A DNA stretch of 64,000 bases, from positions 1,364,001 to 1,428,000 of the forward strand of contig BAAHQB010000008.1 in assembly GCA_054601695.1 (NCBI GenBank), in the 5' to 3' direction. The stretch is from Amorphochlora amoebiformis (taxonomy: Eukaryota; Cercozoa; Chlorarachniophyceae). Below the pieces are notes generated by a model, which saw only the letters and a program-made list of their open reading frames with translations, made no database searches and was not told the DNA's origin. Below are positions 28,954 through 56,824 of the stretch, piece by piece. Every line of letters begins with the position of its first letter. The stretch's first letter is position 1. The position numbers were made by a program, and so were the translations under genes.

Positions 28954-29597
28954 CACCGCAGGAATCGATTACACTAGTTAAACAAGCAATGAGCCTACTA
29001 GATTCTAGAACTTTCCAGATATATCTAGATTTTGTGTCTTAAGACTAGTAAGACTATTAGACAATGTATATGCCGCGGAAATTACATAAAACTATCCCAT
29101 CGACTTCGGGATTATGAGATAATTTCTAGAATTTATTAGATTCCAGAGGTGTTGTCTATAGACTTTAATAGATCTACTAGATCTAGGCCAACACATTATT
29201 AGTCTTCTACAAGCATGGTGTAACGAACTAGTTGTTTTGAATCTATTGAATTATGACCATGATATTGTACACGATACCAATTTAAAAACTAGAAAAAGTG
29301 GAAAATATTGGATAACTGCCATGTTTGTGATACGTGATCAATTAAAACTTCAAGCAGACATTCCCTCTATCTAGTTGTGACATTGTACAAATCTACACCC
29401 GTTGCCTACTTCGTGTTTCTAATTAATTGAAAGAGCTGTCCTTCCAGAGTAAACCCGAGCATATACTCAGCCAAGAGAACAACTAAGCTTCAGTGTCCTT
29501 GGTTATGTAAAATAGCGACTTTTGTTCCCCTGAACATACCGGGGGCGAGTCAGACACATCCGCAAATAGCTCTTGAGAAAACGAATCGGCTACGTTC
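28954..29597. other. Convergent intergenic region with CTAG-rich island 2
   Basis: This is the spacer between two converging 3' ends. Its first part (about 28970-29235) holds around ten CTAG tetranucleotides, some as TCTAGA or ACTAGT. The rest is unique sequence without a splice-bounded coding reading. It presumably contains both 3' untranslated regions; no clear AATAAA-type signal was assigned. Confidence 0.55.
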
Positions 29598-40474
<10,877 letters not shown>

Positions 40475-41140
40475 CAGTCGCGTCGCGGGAAGCCGAAGAA
40501 ATACTTCCGGCAAGTTTCGAGTACACGTGTCACATTTGGTCACAAACAGTGACATGTCCGTCAAAATCGGAATCCACGGAGCCCAAGAAACCCATAAATC
40601 GAGACACACGCGGGACAGAGTATGGGGAGAAGCTGTGGATTTGCGCCTTCATCGGGCTTCCGCGCGAATCCCAGTCTCTTTTAATTGCTTGCATCTGATG
40701 ACAAGTGGGGGTGCAAGAGGCCGTTGGACCTTCGATTCGTCGTTAGGCGACAGGAGAAAGGCAAGGGAGAAGCTGAAGAAATATCTCTCCGGAGACTGGC
40801 ATTTTAAAGATCTGCTACACTGGATTCACGGCGGACCATCACAGGAACAGGGGGTTGTTCCAAGAGGGGAGGAAAGCGGGGGAGAGGGGAGGGGCACGGT
40901 GGCTTTTCGGGAACGCCTGTGCTTTTGCTTGAGCGTGATTGATACTCTAAGGTTGGTATACTTATCCTCTGGAGGAAACAAAGAGGATCAGGAAGACATA
41001 AGAGCAAGCTCCTTTTTTGGCACTTATAAACCACTACAATACTTAGAACCGAGTCTCGTCCCTTCTACCAGTTCAAGGACAAACTCTCTACTTCTGTAAT
41101 AAAACCCCATCTTGACCACACGCATACCAAACCTCTAACC
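40475..41140. promoter_or_regulatory. Divergent intergenic region between transporter and codanin-like genes
   Basis: 666 bp separate the two outward-facing start codons. The region is unusually free of AT microsatellite and is GC-richer than its surroundings. It contains an open frame on the plus strand (40527-41099) with no splice-bounded or family-like character, more probably leader and promoter. No specific element was identified. Confidence 0.5.
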
Positions 41141-42146
41141 ATGGCACTATCTAACACCAACCCTATTGTTAACATTCTCGGGTCTTGACATCCTTCACCA
41201 CAACCCAGGCACGACGTCGCAATCGTAAGAAACAAACCCAAGCCCTCCATCTCCAGCCGCCTTCCCAAGCTGATAAGTCCAAGAAAAAGAGGGAAAAGCG
41301 CAGAGCGAACGTGACACGTGTCCAGGCGAGACGTGTGCCTGCGCCTTCGTCCTCAGGTTCTGCGAGTTCGGGTGGAGGTGGCACCGAAAATATTTTCTCT
41401 GCAGCCGCGGCTAGCCCTTCGTTACCCTTTGGTTCGCAGAAGGGAGGAAAGAAAAAGAAATGGTATCGCATTCTCACTCTCATGCTATAACGCCAAACAG
41501 TAAGCTTAAAACACTTTTAGGGGGGCTCTCGAGAAGCGACTCGGAGGGGGAACGGGATGGGGCCAAGGTAAAGTTTGGGGCGGAGGGAGAGGGGGAGAGA
41601 TGAAGGTGGGAGGACGCTTGGAAGGGAAGAATAAAATCAAGACGGGCGAGCAGGGTCAGGAGTTAGGGGTGGGTGGGGCGAAGAAGAGGGAAGTAGTCAT
41701 TGTTGAGAAAGTCTCAAGCTTCGATTTTCAGAAATATAGGTGGGCTCTACACATTATGTACAATATGATTAATTTTATTTTATTTGAGGGATATAGTCTT
41801 CATAAATATCGAATGTATATATACACCCACTCCCACACTACATACATGTATCTATCGATATATATATATATATATATATGTATATCTACATATATATATA
41901 TGTTTGTGTATATATATATATATACATATATTTTCGTATATCATATATATATATATATACATATATATACACACACACATATATATATATATATACACAT
42001 ATATATATATTGTATAATATACGTATCATGAATACAGACCAACGAAAGCCTTGCAAAGAATGGCCGAGATCTATTGCCACATCATCAAACAAAAATTCGC
42101 TCCACGTATCGCTATCGAGCTCTACGAACTCGCCGTAATCTCCACC

Positions 42147-42182
<36 letters not shown>

Positions 42183-43121
42183 TATGTATTTATATATATC
42201 TGGTATATATATATATATTATATATGTATACATGTATGTACATGTTCACAAATATATTACACCCTGCACACTGACTGTCAAGACATCCCACGTCTTGACT
42301 GTCACCCCACGTCTTGACTGTCAAGACACCCATACGCCCAATGCTTATGTCTGGGCCTGTGTGGTTAGAGGAGAGAGAGGGAGAGGAGGGAGACAGAGAG
42401 AGAGTATGGGTGTCTTGACAGTCAAGATGTGGGGGTGACTTGACAGCCAAGACGTGGGGTTGTCTTGACAGTCAAGACGTGGGATGTCTTGACAATCAAT
42501 GTGTGGGGTGTCTTGACAGTAAATATGTGGGGTGTATTTGCCAGTGACAGCTAAATTCTGGCATTGGGCGTATGAGTGTCTTCACAGTCAAGACGTGGGG
42601 TGTCTTGACATTATAGATGTGGGGTGTCTTGCTTGACAGTCAAGACGTGGGATGTATTGACATCCAATGTGTGGGGTGTCTTGACAATGAATATGGGGTG
42701 TGTTTCCCAGTTTACAAAGGTCTAACTTACTCACGGGCTTCAGAGTTTAGAAGCCTAAAATGTCTCGAATTTCAATTTACGTACGTGCTGGGACTGCTAG
42801 TTCTAAACCTCAAAGTTCATCACGATACTCAGTATATCGAATGAAGTCGATGAGACTAAAAACTCTAGAATTCACTAGTAAAGTTAACGGAGTTCCTTAA
42901 CTAACCTCAACTTCAACCCCAACCTCCAGAGACTGTACTCAGTGGACCCTCGGCTGTGCAAGAAGAATAAAAAGGTGACAGCCATAACCCTGCATGAGTT
43001 TCCAGGAATGTGTCTCGCAAGTGTCTGGATTCCGAACGTTTGTCTAAGTTCCTAGTTATCCGGGCTTCTTCCTGATAGTAACATTATACACACACACATA
43101 TATATATATATATATAATATG

Positions 43122-43152
<31 letters not shown>

Positions 43153-43239
43153 GAATATATGTGTATAAATGTAAATATATATTTATGTTTATACATGAAT
43201 ACATGAACATGTGAGTATATATATATATATATGTTTATG

Positions 43240-43273
<34 letters not shown>

Positions 43274-43902
43274 GATATGTACATACATATCCATACGTAC
43301 ATATCCATACGTTCCACACATACGAATACATACACAATGTATATATATATATATATATGTATATATCTTTATGTTTTAGATGTATTCTTGGTTATATATG
43401 TGCGCAGTATATGCATTTAATACATCTGTACATATATACATATATAATATATATATATATATATATTATATGTATATATATATTTATATTTATATAAGTA
43501 TACATATATATGTTTACATAGTATTTACAGGATATGATACTTCGGTCCGGAGCTGACTGCATATACTTCGGAATGCTAGCGTACGAAAAGCTCGGTATAA
43601 CCATGGGTTGCCTAACGTTAACACCATCCTTTCCCTAACTCTAACGCTAACAACCAAGGACCTCTTATCGGCTGCCTGGGAGATGAAATCATATCCCACC
43701 TCAAGAAGAACCCTAAGGCTAAGTAGCTCTAACTCTGGCTACTAACACCAACCCTAATTGGTCCCATATGTAGCCCTCCCCTTGTGTGTAACTGACAGTG
43801 CTCTGGATGCGAAATTTTCGGAGAAATTACCAAAATCGAAACCAGAATCTTCGAACGGGGATCAGGTCAACCCGAATCTGTCTGTGTATGTTCGTATTTA
43901 AA

Positions 43903-43946
<44 letters not shown>

Positions 43947-43990
43947 CTATGTAAGACATCTATGCTTTCAAAAGCATATTATGATTATTA

Positions 43991-44037
<47 letters not shown>

Positions 44038-44220
44038 GTATATGTATATACATATTACAATATATGTTTACATGCATATATGAATGAATATATATATATA
44101 TATATAAATATGATATATGCATATTTATACCTATATAATAGATAGATATATATATATATATATATGTCTGTACACGTTTATCACAAACATATATTTATAT
44201 ATAGATGGAATGTAAATATA

Positions 44221-44264
<44 letters not shown>

Positions 44265-44603
44265 TACGTATACGTACATGTATATATTACATATATATGA
44301 GTGCGAATATTTTAAAAATATTTTACATATACATATGCATTTACATATATTATAAATATATACACATATATATATATATATATATATAATATCGTATATA
44401 TATATATGTAGTACCCATATAGTGAAAATTAATGTTAGTACATCGTTGACGTCAAATACATCAAGCTCTCTGACATCGCAAAATAATTCTCAAGCATGCA
44501 AACCTAACCCTAAATCTAATTTCTTTCTATAGAAAGTCATGACGCTGTCTATACCTACGATTGAGACACACACAGGTTTGATGCACTTGAATATGTCATA
44601 TAC

Positions 44604-44637
<34 letters not shown>

Positions 44638-44923
44638 TTATATATATAATATATTAATTAGCACACATACATATACATATATACATATACATATTCAGAT
44701 AATACTATATTAGATGAGAAATATATATTTATACGTATACATACACATATATATATATATATACATATATATTTACACCTATGCCTAAATATACAGAGAC
44801 ACTTATTTAACTACATGTACTTATATACGTGTGAAGAATATGCTTATGTATTTTATATGCATTTATACTCATATATACATGCATATGCACATATATATTA
44901 AAATATATACAACATATATATAC

Positions 44924-44955
<32 letters not shown>

Positions 44956-45170
44956 GTATGTATATATATATTGCATATATACTTACATACAGGATATAGA
45001 CATGACTTTCGGGTGTATCCTCATTTGTTCAACAACCGATCTAGGTGTGTTATATACACCATGTATTCATTTATTGGTTTGTATATTGCGTATATTCCTG
45101 TTTTATATGAATCAAAAAAGATATACATCTGGACACATTGTGTACATATACGAATAGACATACGTTTATT

Positions 45171-45211
<41 letters not shown>

Positions 45212-45479
45212 ACACACATACACATGTAATACACATATGTTTACACTTATATGTACATTTAGATGTGTATATGTAAGCATTCTTGCTTATTTCTAAATAT
45301 TTATATGTATACATACATGTAAATGTATATATGTATATATGTATATATATGCTCATAGATGTTATGTGTATATAAGTACATGTACATGTTTACTTATTCA
45401 TATATTTTTAATTAGCAAGCGAGATGAGTTTTGCCGTCTGGAGCGCCAGTAAGTTCTCAGAATATCTCCCAAAAAACGC

Positions 45480-45521
<42 letters not shown>

Positions 45522-46071
45522 CACATACATATTTATATATAGATACGTATATACATATATATGCATACAGATATTCATGTATGTATAAGTAAGTACACTA
45601 ATTTATATACGTATATATATAAATATATATATAATATATATATATTACATACAACATGTATAAGTATATATATTTTATGTAATGCACATATATATATATA
45701 TATATATACAATACACATATATGTATGCGTAAATAGACAATATATATATATATATTATTTTTATGTATATATGTGTAAATATATCTATTATATATACATA
45801 TATGTATTATATATAAAATTTGTATATATATATATATGTATGCATATATGCGTTATATATAATATGAATACACACATATATATATATATATATATATTGT
45901 ATATTATATTATATTTACACACACAAAATATGCGTGCAATAAGTATGCGTATAAATATATGTATTACTTATATATATGTATATATATATATATATTATAT
46001 ACATATATTTATAATATATATATATATATATACATATATATATTTATATCTATATTTATATACATATATAC

Positions 46072-46105
<34 letters not shown>

Positions 46106-47548
46106 TATATATTTATATCTATATAGATATATAGATATATGTATATATAGTACATATTGTATAGTGGGTAATATATCTTTATAGAATGTATGTCTATGAA
46201 TATAAAATTACACAAACCTTTGTGTATTATTAACATAAGTACTGAAATAATATACATAAATGTATAAATATATATACATATATATATATATATATACATA
46301 TATGTGTATATATATATATGTAATATTAGATACACTGTGGAGGATTTCAGATTTACACAATATGTAGGTTCCAAGTGAATATCTTCCGCTTGCAGGACCA
46401 AAAGTACCTTCGCACCATAAGGTTACATCCACTATTACACCATTACACTACATAATACATGCATATATATATATATATATGTATGTAAATAGATAAAATA
46501 TGTATATATGTTTATGTATAAATATACACCTAAAAATTCTATGTATGTCTGAATGCAAATTATTACAGGTATATATATATATTTATTATATATATGTATA
46601 TATATATTAGATATGACACAAACGTAATATATATCTGTTATACACAATATGCCATATACAGCATCAGCTACCGCGAATTTCTCCGCACCCTCTCCCGCGT
46701 TAACTACTCGTAATCTAACTAAAACCTATCGTAACCCCAACCCTAGCATGATATCATCCTACCCCTCATCAACCGCAGTCCAATTCTAACTACCGCAGAT
46801 GGTTCTCCCACTTTTTCGTCGAGAGATTATCCAAATCTCTCTCAGCACCCGAAGGCATCAACCCGACCCAGTCAGTATCTAACCTTAAGCTAATCATCAT
46901 ATGCTTGGTCCTTCAATCCTAGCCTAAACCCAAGCCTGGCCGAGCCCTAGCACCTTCTACGTGGCCCTTTGCCAGCAACAAATCTTATCTAGGCTGACAC
47001 TAACACTTTAGAGCCCTTGCTTAACCCTCCACCACTTATCCCTAACCCTGACCATAGCTTTACTCCTAACACTGATTGAGGTGTCTAAGTCGGTCGAACC
47101 TTAGGACGAACCCTAACCAAGCCATAAGGAATGCTTTGTTGGAACAACGCTTGTCGCATCCAAGCCACCAGGTGATTTAGGGTGTCGGGTGGTTTGGGGA
47201 GAGAATAAATACCATATTACATTTTATGTTAAATATCGTAAGTGCATGTACGAAGATTTATCAACCTGTATATTTTATCAACCTACCCTCACTATTAATA
47301 TTTCTGTATGTGTGCATAAATGTATATATCTATATACTTATGTGTAATATATATTAAATACATATGCCTATGGAAATATGTATTTATATACTAAGTTGCA
47401 CATTTTGCACATACATGTAATAAATGTTTGAATATGCATTCAAATATCTCGTACGTATTGTACTTGTAATTTAGTGGTAGATATATGAAAATATACAAAT
47501 TCACCTAAATTTACGTACATATTCTTCATATAATACACATACATACAT

Positions 47549-47584
<36 letters not shown>

Positions 47585-48317
47585 TATTAATAGATAACCA
47601 TGCAAACACATATAAACATATGCTTACATACACAGGAGCTAACTACAGTTTCATCTATGCGTGTAGCCAAAAATCCCAAACCCTCATCCAATTCGCATCC
47701 AAATTTCTGGAAAAAGAGGGGAGGGGGTCAAAGTGAAAACTCATTTCGTATTGGGGTTACTCACGAGAGAGAACAAGGGGGGGAGCGGTTCCAGGGGACG
47801 CGGGGAGGGGGGGGGGGAGATGAAGGCATGTTTACCGGTTAGTAAATAATTATTTCGTAAAAATATATACTACATATATATGTACACATATATATATATA
47901 TATATATTCTCTGCATGATTACATGTTTATATACATATATAATATATATATATATATAAATGTATTTATATATGTTTATATAAAGGTTTCAAAGAGTAGC
48001 TAGTTTACTGTACCCCATGCAAAGTATTGGGTGTCTAGTATATGTGTTTATAATATAGAGAGATACCGTATATTGACGCATATGTATTATGCATATTTGT
48101 AAATGTATACATGTATTTACATACCTTATGTAGATATGTACCTATACTTATAGGATTAAAAGTCTTTGAGCAGAGGGAGTGTTTCTTTTATTGCTTTCTG
48201 GAGGCTTGCGATAGCTACGCCCTAGGGAAAGAGGTATTGTTTATACGTTTGTATAAATATAATATACATACATACATATATAATAATTATACACCTATAT
48301 ACATATAGATAATAAGT

Positions 48318-48350
<33 letters not shown>

Positions 48351-48477
48351 AATATATATATATATGTATATATAAAATATAAATATATTAACATATATGT
48401 ACATTTTTAGAATGTGCTGTCTCAATAATGGCTCAGTTCGATGATTATATATATATATATTACATATGTATGTATGT

Positions 48478-48520
<43 letters not shown>

Positions 48521-48551
48521 AAGATATGTATGTGTATTGTGCATATGAGTT

Positions 48552-48584
<33 letters not shown>

Positions 48585-48900
48585 GCATATATGTATATAT
48601 ATATATATTATATTATATTTACATGTATATATATATGTGTTTTATATGTAATATATACATATATATATATATATATAAGATATGTATGTGTATATATACA
48701 TATGAATAATATATGTATTCTAAATATATATGTAATGTGTTACTATACATATATATATTAGCATATACATATACACATATGACACAGTAGATGTATAGAT
48801 TGCATGATACAGGTACTGCACTCTCTTGTTATGAATATCAAGAAATTAGCTGAATTTACAAGAAACCCACCAACTGCATTTGGAAGGTGAAAATGTGTTA

Positions 48901-48939
<39 letters not shown>

Positions 48940-49109
48940 CTAAATATGTATACAAATAATATGTAGCAGTACACATAATATATATATATATATATATATA
49001 TTATACATATATATATATATATAGCAAATTTATATATATATTATATATTATACATATATGTTTGTGTGTGCGTATAGGTATTAAATATGCATGTGTATAT
49101 ATATATATT

Positions 49110-49142
<33 letters not shown>

Positions 49143-49764
49143 GTGTATGTGTTACACTTGTGGATATATTATTTTCTTGTGTGCGTATATTTTAGGTATT
49201 TTACCAATGCACAAATAAAATGAACTCGGGCAAATTTAAACTGTATATTATGCACACATATATACTCTTATATGTACATTTGTTCAGATTTATAATTAGC
49301 ACATGTGTATCATATATAATTAGTGATATCTACTAAAATTTTATACTTTTTATATTTTCATACACTATATCAATATTAACATGTATCTATTTAATATAAT
49401 AATATAATTCATACAAGATAGATACGTATGTGTATATATTTAGTCTATACTCATATACACTTAAATATATTTATGTATACATACATATATATATATATAT
49501 ATATATGAAAGAGGGCAAGAAATTCCATATATGTAAATCAGCATCCGGTATCTGAAGCTATTGGCAAAATTCGTCGGTTACTTGAGTTTCTCGCCTCTGT
49601 GGGATATCTCTAATAAGATCGCCATCTCGCAGGATGCAAGCTTTATTGCATCCCTCACTAATTCCCCAGAGGTATATAGAGTATGTTTAAGGAATAAACA
49701 TATGTGCTTATAGGTATGTTCGAAGATGTATTAATGCATATTATATGTATCCAAATACATACAG

Positions 49765-49809
<45 letters not shown>

Positions 49810-50032
49810 TATATTTATAAATGTATATGCACATGTACATATGTAGTAAGTATTATCTGTGTGCCACAAATTTTTCCTTACACAAATAAATTTCATATAT
49901 AAAATAGGGATTTCGCTACCCAGATCCGCCACTCGATATTAATGATTTTCTTTCCAAGGCCCTGAGGCGACATCGGTGCACTATTGTAAATATATCTCAT
50001 ATAGATTCAAATACATACACATACAAATACAT

Positions 50033-50083
<51 letters not shown>

Positions 50084-50214
50084 CATATGTGTGCAAATGT
50101 ATTTAATACCTTTGCTCCTATCCTCTGTTTCTTTCTTCTGTCGCTGATTTATTTGTGGATATCTGTATTACATTATCTCTCACATTTCGATACAGTAGAC
50201 CTACATATAAATAT

Positions 50215-50252
<38 letters not shown>

Positions 50253-50530
50253 GTATATGTTTCATATACTTTTATATGTGCTACATATATATATATATAT
50301 ACATATGTATGTCCACATATACATATATATATATATATATATGTACACATTAGAATCTTTACAATAACATGCATATGTATATATTGACATATATATAAAT
50401 ATATATGTATAAATATATATGTATTAGAAATAGCTCATATGTATATTAGTAATGCACGTAGTTGCAGTAAATACTACATATATATATATATATAAATTAT
50501 ATCTAATATATATATATATATATTCGTGTG

Positions 50531-50577
<47 letters not shown>

Positions 50578-50662
50578 TATATATACACACGCATATACAC
50601 CAAAGCCAATGTGTATTATATACGAATGCATATATATATTACATATATATATATATATATCA

Positions 50663-50739
<77 letters not shown>

Positions 50740-50800
50740 GAGAGAGAAGACGGTGGATAAAAGTGTAATATATATATATATATATGTGTGTGTATATACA

Positions 50801-50835
<35 letters not shown>

Positions 50836-51415
50836 AATGTATAAACACATGTATATATATATATATATATATATATAAATGTATAAACACATGTATACGT
50901 ATTTAAATGTCCACGTCTCTCTCGCTCTCTCTCCATTTACATTACGTGTAACTCTCCCTTTTTATACATGATTACACATCGTATAGATATGTTCACATTA
51001 TATATATATATATATGTATGTGTATGTAAGTATATATGTATATATATTTTTTTAATATATGTATATGTGTATATATGTATGTATATATATATATATTTAC
51101 ATGAATTATGTAATCTTTATGTGAACATAAACAAATATAAACACACATAAAATATTTTACTTACTGTATATTATATACGTTCACATTATGTCAAAAACAT
51201 TCTGAATGTAGACATATATATACATAGTTATTCATATTGAAGAAGCCTAAATATACTTCTATATGCATATATATATTATATGTAAATATATATAAATAAT
51301 ATACAAATAAATGAATATATACATACATATATATATATATTATATATTAGACTCCTGCTAGTTATCCCGTGGGTTTCATCGTTCTTAGAGATGTTAAGGT
51401 AAACAATATATACAC

Positions 51416-51456
<41 letters not shown>

Positions 51457-51568
51457 CACTCGCGTCTTCCTATATATTTAGATAAATCATATATTCATGC
51501 ATCTAAACACGCATGCATTTAAACATATGCACCATGAATGTATTTAAACAAGCACATACATATATATA

Positions 51569-51606
<38 letters not shown>

Positions 51607-51682
51607 GATATGCACATATATATATATATATATACATGTAACTACTATGTGCATATTACATACGTAATTTACGTGACATAAC

Positions 51683-51716
<34 letters not shown>

Positions 51717-51831
51717 GATGTATTTAGGACGGATATCCTATGGAATAATTCGGATATTTGGAAAAATTCGCCTTATTACAGGAAAACCTTCAAGGTTAGA
51801 ACATATAAATAAATGTAGTTTACCTCCGCAC

Positions 51832-51862
<31 letters not shown>

Positions 51863-52344
51863 AATGCAGATTGTATTTAATACTTTATACAAAGATAGGG
51901 TACATACATGAATGTGCACACATAAATGTACACACACAGATATATAATAATTATTTGTATATGCATATAATATTTGCACATACATAGTACTTATATACGT
52001 AACTATATATTAATATGTACATGTATGTATGCAGTAATGACCCTGACTCTAATCCCAACTTAACCAGATCTTAGCGGATATCTACGCTGATAGACACATC
52101 TCGACGCCAGAGGTATCAAGTATATTAGCTCATATATACATATATATATATATATATGTATATGTATATGCAAATTCCTTGTTTTAAAAAAAATTAGATA
52201 TTGCATATACATATATTTTTATATATATTTATGCATGTGTGCTCACAAAAAGTATGTCTTATCCGTACATATGCATACACTGTATTCAATATATGTACTT
52301 GTATGTATGTATGTAAATGAATATATATATATATATAGATATAT

Positions 52345-52375
<31 letters not shown>

Positions 52376-52543
52376 GTATATATATATGTATATATATGTA
52401 TACGCATATGCTGCACTTTCGCAGTATAAACATACTCTTTTAAATGTAAATATATATATGTACATATGTAAGGTCTCTAGAGTCAGCTTTTTCGAGCGAA
52501 TAGAGTTAGAAGAGCTATTTGCAGGTAGCCGTGGTACTAGTAT

Positions 52544-52580
<37 letters not shown>

Positions 52581-52833
52581 TTATTTCCAATATATATATA
52601 TGTATGTAGTATATATCACATATACTTGTATTTTACATATGCAACATGCATGTATATATCTGTGTGTATTTACATAGAGTATATATGTCAATGTGAATGA
52701 GGCAAAAAATAAATGTTGAATATGAATGTATGTATGCATATATGTATATATAAAGTTATCTAACTAAAATATGTATAGATTACGCGTATCATATTTGTAT
52801 TTTTCCTTTTACATGTATATCCCTATACATTAG

Positions 52834-52871
<38 letters not shown>

Positions 52872-53446
52872 ATGTGTGTACACACTGTACATAAACAACC
52901 CCCAGGCTTGAATATTCACCCCTATCTCCTTCTCTCCAATCTGGCTTCCCCTCCGCCCCCGGACGGTACGTACTCACCAATCACAGGGACCCCTGGGGAT
53001 CCCGGCTCCAACTTCGCGGGAAACGGATTCGGTTTCGGTTTCGCTTACGATTTTAGAAGCCCTGGGGGTTACAATACGCCAGAGAAGAGAAGGTACGAGA
53101 GTGCTATGCATGTTTGTATTTTCTTTTATAGCGTATATTGTATGTGTATATGCATCAATGAAATACAGATAATATTTGTTCCATATATTCGAAATATATG
53201 TTTCCATACATTCGAAAGAGATATTAAGCCAAATATTAACTCTAAGCTTAGCCTCTAGCCTAATCCTAACCGTAACCCAAACCCAATCAAACCGTAACCC
53301 CAACCTAATCCTAACGCTAACCTCAGATTAGTGTTTTCTCCGCGACTGGATGTGATGGGGGGGGGAGGGAGGGGAGCGAAGGGGGTAGGGAGCGACTTAG
53401 GTTCAATATCAGCGAATTTATTATATGTCTGTATGAATATACACAC

Positions 53447-53479
<33 letters not shown>

Positions 53480-53519
53480 GATATGTGTATATGTAAGCAT
53501 ATGTATGTAGATGTGCATG

Positions 53520-53560
<41 letters not shown>

Positions 53561-54797
53561 GTACACACCTACTTCCTACACTACATTAACATAATCGCGT
53601 TTATAATAGATGCATATATATATATATATATATATTTATACATCTATACATATAGAAACCTATTTTATCAAATAAAGCGACTATTGGCCGCATTACATAT
53701 CTAGAATGCAGATATCTAAATATCTAAGGCGATTATGTGGTGACCGGCAACTTTTTCCTATGTTCGAGTGCTCACCTTAAGGGGCTTGTGAATGTCCTCA
53801 CACGTGGACCGTCCTCCGAAGAGGTAACGGCTTTCCAAACGCTTGTATAGATATAAATATTATATGTATAAATACATAGGTGTATATTTACATATAATAA
53901 CAATAATTATTATTGTTATTATATTATGTGTATAAACATATATTATATGTGTTTATATAGGTCGACAAATCAAAGGCCCGTATACGCCCCAGCCAAGGCG
54001 AAACTCCCTCTCGTATACATGGTGTATATATATGTACATATATATATATATATATATATAAATATATAAATACGCATTACATATATATACATATGAACAT
54101 TTTCACATATATATATATATATATGTATATATATGAATATGTATATTATGATACATCCCAGTGTTATGTATATCTTGGGAGTATAGGGATTGTCAGGTTT
54201 AGGTTGAGGTCAGGATTAGTTAGGTTGAGGTTTGAACTTTGGATTGTATTAGTATTTCATTGTATAAATACATATATATATATATATATATACGTATATA
54301 TATATATATATGGATTGTATATATATATATATATATAAATGTATGAGTTATGAACAATCCTGTCTCTAATCTGTGTGTGTATATATAAAAAAATATATGG
54401 ATATAATATATATATATATATGTACATATATATATATATGAGTTATGAACATTACTGTCTCTAATCTAAGCCCGAAGAATACTAACCCTGACCAAACTCT
54501 AAGCGTGACCTAACACCAACTAAAGCACTAATTCTTACCATAAGGGGGAGATGAAGAGAGAGACTTGGTGTCTAAAACATCGCAGACACGTAGGCTGCGG
54601 AGGTACGCATAAATATATCTCGATGTACGTACAGATCCGTACCTGAATGTATATATGTACATATAATTTGTATAGAAATTTATGCTCTTGAAGTATATAA
54701 TCTACAACTTATCTGGGAAAAACCAGAGCGAACTCTTTTTGAATTTCTGATTTTTGGTTTTGTTTTCAATTTTTTTCGCATTTGTTTGAATATAAAT

Positions 54798-54828
<31 letters not shown>

Positions 54829-54849
54829 ATATGGATATGTACATGCCTT

Positions 54850-54896
<47 letters not shown>

Positions 54897-55545
54897 TATA
54901 TATCATATGTATTAAGATATTGAAATATACGACACGTATGCATATGTAGGGTATTTTTCGCTCAGCATCGATATCTAAAGCATATCGTTGACTTTGTGGT
55001 ATTTAGGCACTTAAATATATATGTATGTATGTGTCTATATATATCCCTTTTCTTTTCTCCCACTCTCTCTCTCCCTCTCTCGCTCATCTCTTCTTCTCTT
55101 TCTCTTGTACATGAATCCATTCCAGCCCCAATCCCCATCTCCATCTCAAACCCAACCCTGTCCTAAGCATTCCTTACGAGTATCTCTTCTTCAGCCGTAT
55201 CTCCTAATCTCAGCTAGTGTGGCAGATTCAATGGCCCTCCGACTATGCATGCTGATTAATTTGATCTTTAACCCCAATCTGAAAACAGGTGGAGAATATA
55301 GGGGAAGTATCTCTACGGCATGGCGTAGACATGATGAGGAGGGTGTAGAATATATATATATATATATATATACATATACATGTATACATTGTATTATGTA
55401 TATCATATGTTTTACATTGTACATAATGTATAGAATCAAATATGTATATTGTACATAAATATATATATCTATATATATGTGGATGTAACATCTTAAATAT
55501 TTATACATGTATACATTTACACTTTCATGATAAGTATATATATCG

Positions 55546-55580
<35 letters not shown>

Positions 55581-56053
55581 GCATATCAGGAGAGGCTCGA
55601 GGGTGAGTTGAAGAGGCAAAGAAAGGCGTATGAGGTAACCATTAGAAATATTGTTAATACTATTGTTATTGTTATATCTGTGTATATATCCTTATATGTA
55701 TGTGTGTGTATATATAATATATATGTATGTAATATATATATATAGATATATATATATATATATATATAAATGCATCACATATTTATGAAAACGTTACATA
55801 TATATATAATCGTTACATATAAGGTATACATGTACATATGTTACATGTTCCATGTATACATAAAGGTATAGTTATGTATAGATATTATGCAAGAATAAAA
55901 ATGAGTATATGTATCCATATAATTCTATTACAGAGTACATGTTGTTCCAGGTATTGTATGTTATATATGTGTATATATATATATATATGCAATATATATA
56001 TATATGTAAATGTATAATATTATATCTTTATTTTCATAAACATTAGGTACGCC

Positions 56054-56095
<42 letters not shown>

Positions 56096-56368
56096 ATATA
56101 CATGAAGAGGTATATAATGCAATTTATATATATATATATGTATAATGTATACACATGTTTCTAAAGCTCCTGAATCTAGTATCATGTGCTGTGTATATCT
56201 ATATTTATAGTCATATTGCGTATATAATATTCCACAATGTAATATGAAGTATAAATTATATACACATACATGTTGGTACATTTACAAATATGTATGTGTA
56301 TATATTTGTATAAATATATATTTATATATATATATATTCTTTATCTAGTGTCTTTACAATAACCTATG

Positions 56369-56413
<45 letters not shown>

Positions 56414-56780
56414 TTACGTGTAAGTTGTTTTACGTATACTCCAATTCACCAGAGCAAAGAGCAGGACTTAAAAAAGACCATGGATTCACTTTCCGAAAAA
56501 CTAATTTTTTCGGCGAAGAAATCGGCTGTCGCCCACGCCAAGGCTTCTATCAGGTAGTAGACACATTGGAATACGTTTATATATATATATATATATATCA
56601 GAATTCACATATACATACCCATGTATATGTATGTGTATATGTGTGTACATAAATGTGTACATGTTTTTATATTTTATAGTATATTTTTAACATGCATACA
56701 CATACATACACATACAAACACATACACATACATGTATAAGTACCTTTGAACACATTTTTTGTATTATCATGTATATATAC

Positions 56781-56824
<44 letters not shown>

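Noticed and set aside
40527-41099. 191-codon plus-strand open frame between the transporter and codanin-like genes
   Set aside because: It has no recognisable family and sits in a compact, repeat-free divergent spacer. Its 5' part overlaps the complement of the transporter's first exon region. More likely promoter and leaders.
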